DNA of 6,303 nucleotides. Origin: Spirochaetales bacterium (GTDB lineage: Bacteria; Spirochaetota; Spirochaetia; JABEVK01). This document shows positions 5,239 through 6,303 of this stretch, piece by piece (position 1 is the stretch's first letter; every line of letters begins with the position of its first letter). The notes under the pieces are model-generated. The model did not search any database. It worked only from the letters and a program-made list of their open reading frames with translations, and was not told the DNA's origin. The translations under genes and the position numbers were made by a program. Where the stretch lies: the NCBI GenBank assembly GCA_013043995.1, contig JABEVL010000251.1:1-6303 (forward strand), given 5' to 3'.

Positions 5239-6303
5239 TTAGACTTTTGTGGTGAGCTCGTAGAAGAGATCGGCCGGCACCTCGTTTTCAAGGAGGTAGG
5301 AGATCCTCATGGGCTTGCTGCGCTCAGGGTCATGGTGCCGATAAATCACTTTGCCAAAATACGTGAAGGGTTGGGCTATGTTTTCGATTTCGCGGAATTT
5401 TCTTGCAAAAAGGTGCATGGAGATTCCTTGCTTTTCATGCTGAATTAGCTTTTGACCAGTCCCACTTTGGGGTGAGGTGGTGTTGGGAGACTCCCATTGA
5501 AAATGTCTCGGCCCCTCAAATTTGTCTTGGTAATTGATGGATTCTTTGACGTCCGCCTCTTTATGGAGGTCGACAAACATGAAGAAATCCTTGTCGGTTG
5601 TGATTAAGCCTTGGCCCCGGAAAGAACTGTGTGTGCGAAGGGTATTACACATCAGCGCCACATCACGCATGGTATAATTTTCCCAAAGTTTGAAATGAGG
5701 GACTCCATAGTCAGCATCCTCAAATTCTAATTGGTAACTTAAAATGCCATAATTGAGGAGGTCGAGGAGAGGGGCTAAAAGGGATTCAATCCGGCATAAT
5801 TGGGATAACTTGGGTGCCAAAAGTAATTGTTGGCCTTGGCGGATAAATAACCGGTCCTGATATTTAGTTTTTTCACTGGAGTCAAAAAAACGGCCCGAGA
5901 GAAAATCAAAGGCGTAGTCGATGGTCGGCAAATGGGGAATTGCCAGATATTTCGAAAGCTCGTCCCGGGCCTCTGAAAGAGAAACCTGTCCTGCTTCAAG
6001 GGCTTTTTTTGCGATAACCGCCTCATAGGCTCGTCGCAAGGGTGTTAAGTCTGTGAAAAAACGAAGTACAGGTAATAAGTCTTGGTGAGAGCAGAGTGTG
6101 GCCAATTCCTCCGAATCCTCCACGCGAGAGACAAATTCAAGCCAAGTACCAGAGTGGGTTGAAAATTTCATGGGATCTACGGCGCCGTCAACCTTGAGAA
6201 AGTCCACCAAATGGGGAATACGTCCAATGATCTTTTTGAAATCAAAATATTCTTGTCTTAAATACTTCAAAGAAAAGAATTTCTCTTGCTCCAATTGAGA
6301 CAA
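5239..6303 (-). CDS. C-terminal part of a DUF3427-containing DEAD/DEAH helicase (5' partial)
   Basis: The frame is open to the right edge and ends in TAA (complement of 5239-5241), giving 354 visible residues; the true start is outside the window. I recognise the DUF3427 tail by its order of motifs. They are LRQEYFDFKKIIGRIPHLVDF (about 15-35), the linker helices with LLDLLNYGILSYQLEF (179-194), and LWENYTMRDVALMCN (206-220). Then come FFMFVDLHKEADVKESINYQDKF (about 240-262), FQWESPNTTS (268-277), GISMHLFARKF (293-303), TYFGKVIY (314-321) and ISYLLENEVPADLFYEL (334-350). In known relatives this domain follows a superfamily-2 helicase core, commonly after a PLD-type nuclease domain, in proteins of around 1000 residues. 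So roughly two thirds of the protein, including Walker motifs, should lie to the right. The role is not established: DNA repair, restriction or phage defence have the right domain mix. GC is lower than in the left half. No frameshift or stop interrupts it. Confidence 0.82.
   Translation of the reverse strand: MSQLEQEKFFSLKYLRQEYFDFKKIIGRIPHLVDFLKVDGAVDPMKFSTHSGTWLEFVSRVEDSEELATLCSHQDLLPVLRFFTDLTPLRRAYEAVIAKKALEAGQVSLSEARDELSKYLAIPHLPTIDYAFDFLSGRFFDSSEKTKYQDRLFIRQGQQLLLAPKLSQLCRIESLLAPLLDLLNYGILSYQLEFEDADYGVPHFKLWENYTMRDVALMCNTLRTHSSFRGQGLITTDKDFFMFVDLHKEADVKESINYQDKFEGPRHFQWESPNTTSPQSGTGQKLIQHEKQGISMHLFARKFREIENIAQPFTYFGKVIYRHHDPERSKPMRISYLLENEVPADLFYELTTKV

Noticed and set aside
5120..5242. 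Open plus-strand frame containing LKEQIRELRVASSP, resembling the tail of a helical protein
   Set aside because: It follows a stop codon at 5117, has no start, is short, and the helical look covers only about ten residues.
5110..5448. 112-codon plus-strand reading frame over the end of the helicase gene
   Set aside because: Most of it is antisense to the well-supported minus-strand domain, and its translation resembles nothing known.
1..6303. CRISPR arrays, tRNA or rRNA genes
   Set aside because: I saw no regularly spaced direct repeats, no tRNA-like cloverleaf with a TTCGA arm, and no rRNA signature on either strand by eye.

Overview
The window comes from a bacterium, most likely Gram-negative: it encodes a LolCDE/MacB-like ABC system whose permeases carry large extracytoplasmic domains, and a small protein with an export signal. 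I could not assign a phylum from the sequence. The first 4 kb are GC-rich and tightly packed. From about 4.0 kb onward the genes are visibly more AT-rich and look like accessory DNA.

Positions 1-3071 hold a three-gene, same-strand cassette. It consists of an ABC ATPase cut by the left edge, a permease starting at a GTG that overlaps the ATPase stop by one base, and a second, diverged permease 28 bases further on. Each permease has one N-terminal membrane helix, a large soluble domain and three C-terminal helices (MacB_PCD plus FtsX). Together they should form an inner-membrane complex with one ATPase dimer and two different permeases. Such complexes move lipoproteins, lipids or peptides out of the membrane, or drive a periplasmic mechanical process. 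The substrate cannot be read from the sequence.

Positions 3153-3998 encode a pirin-family bicupin with a complete His-His-His-Glu metal site. It lies on the same strand, 81 bases after the second permease. It may be co-transcribed, but nothing in the sequence ties it functionally to the exporter.

Positions 4125-4757 encode an unrecognised 210-residue protein with a signal peptide, of lower GC than the cassette. Positions 4758-5238 hold no convincing intact gene. This stretch contains a short reading frame resembling the C-terminal end of an IS91-type transposase, an imperfect inverted repeat and a strong hairpin.

From 5239 to the right edge, on the minus strand, runs the C-terminal part of a large protein. 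I recognise it as the DUF3427 tail found on DEAD/DEAH helicases, often with a PLD-type nuclease domain at the N-terminus. The helicase core lies outside the window. The transposase relic, the orphan secreted gene and this helicase together suggest an acquired segment. This is the most interesting part of the window, but no complete new system can be shown from it.
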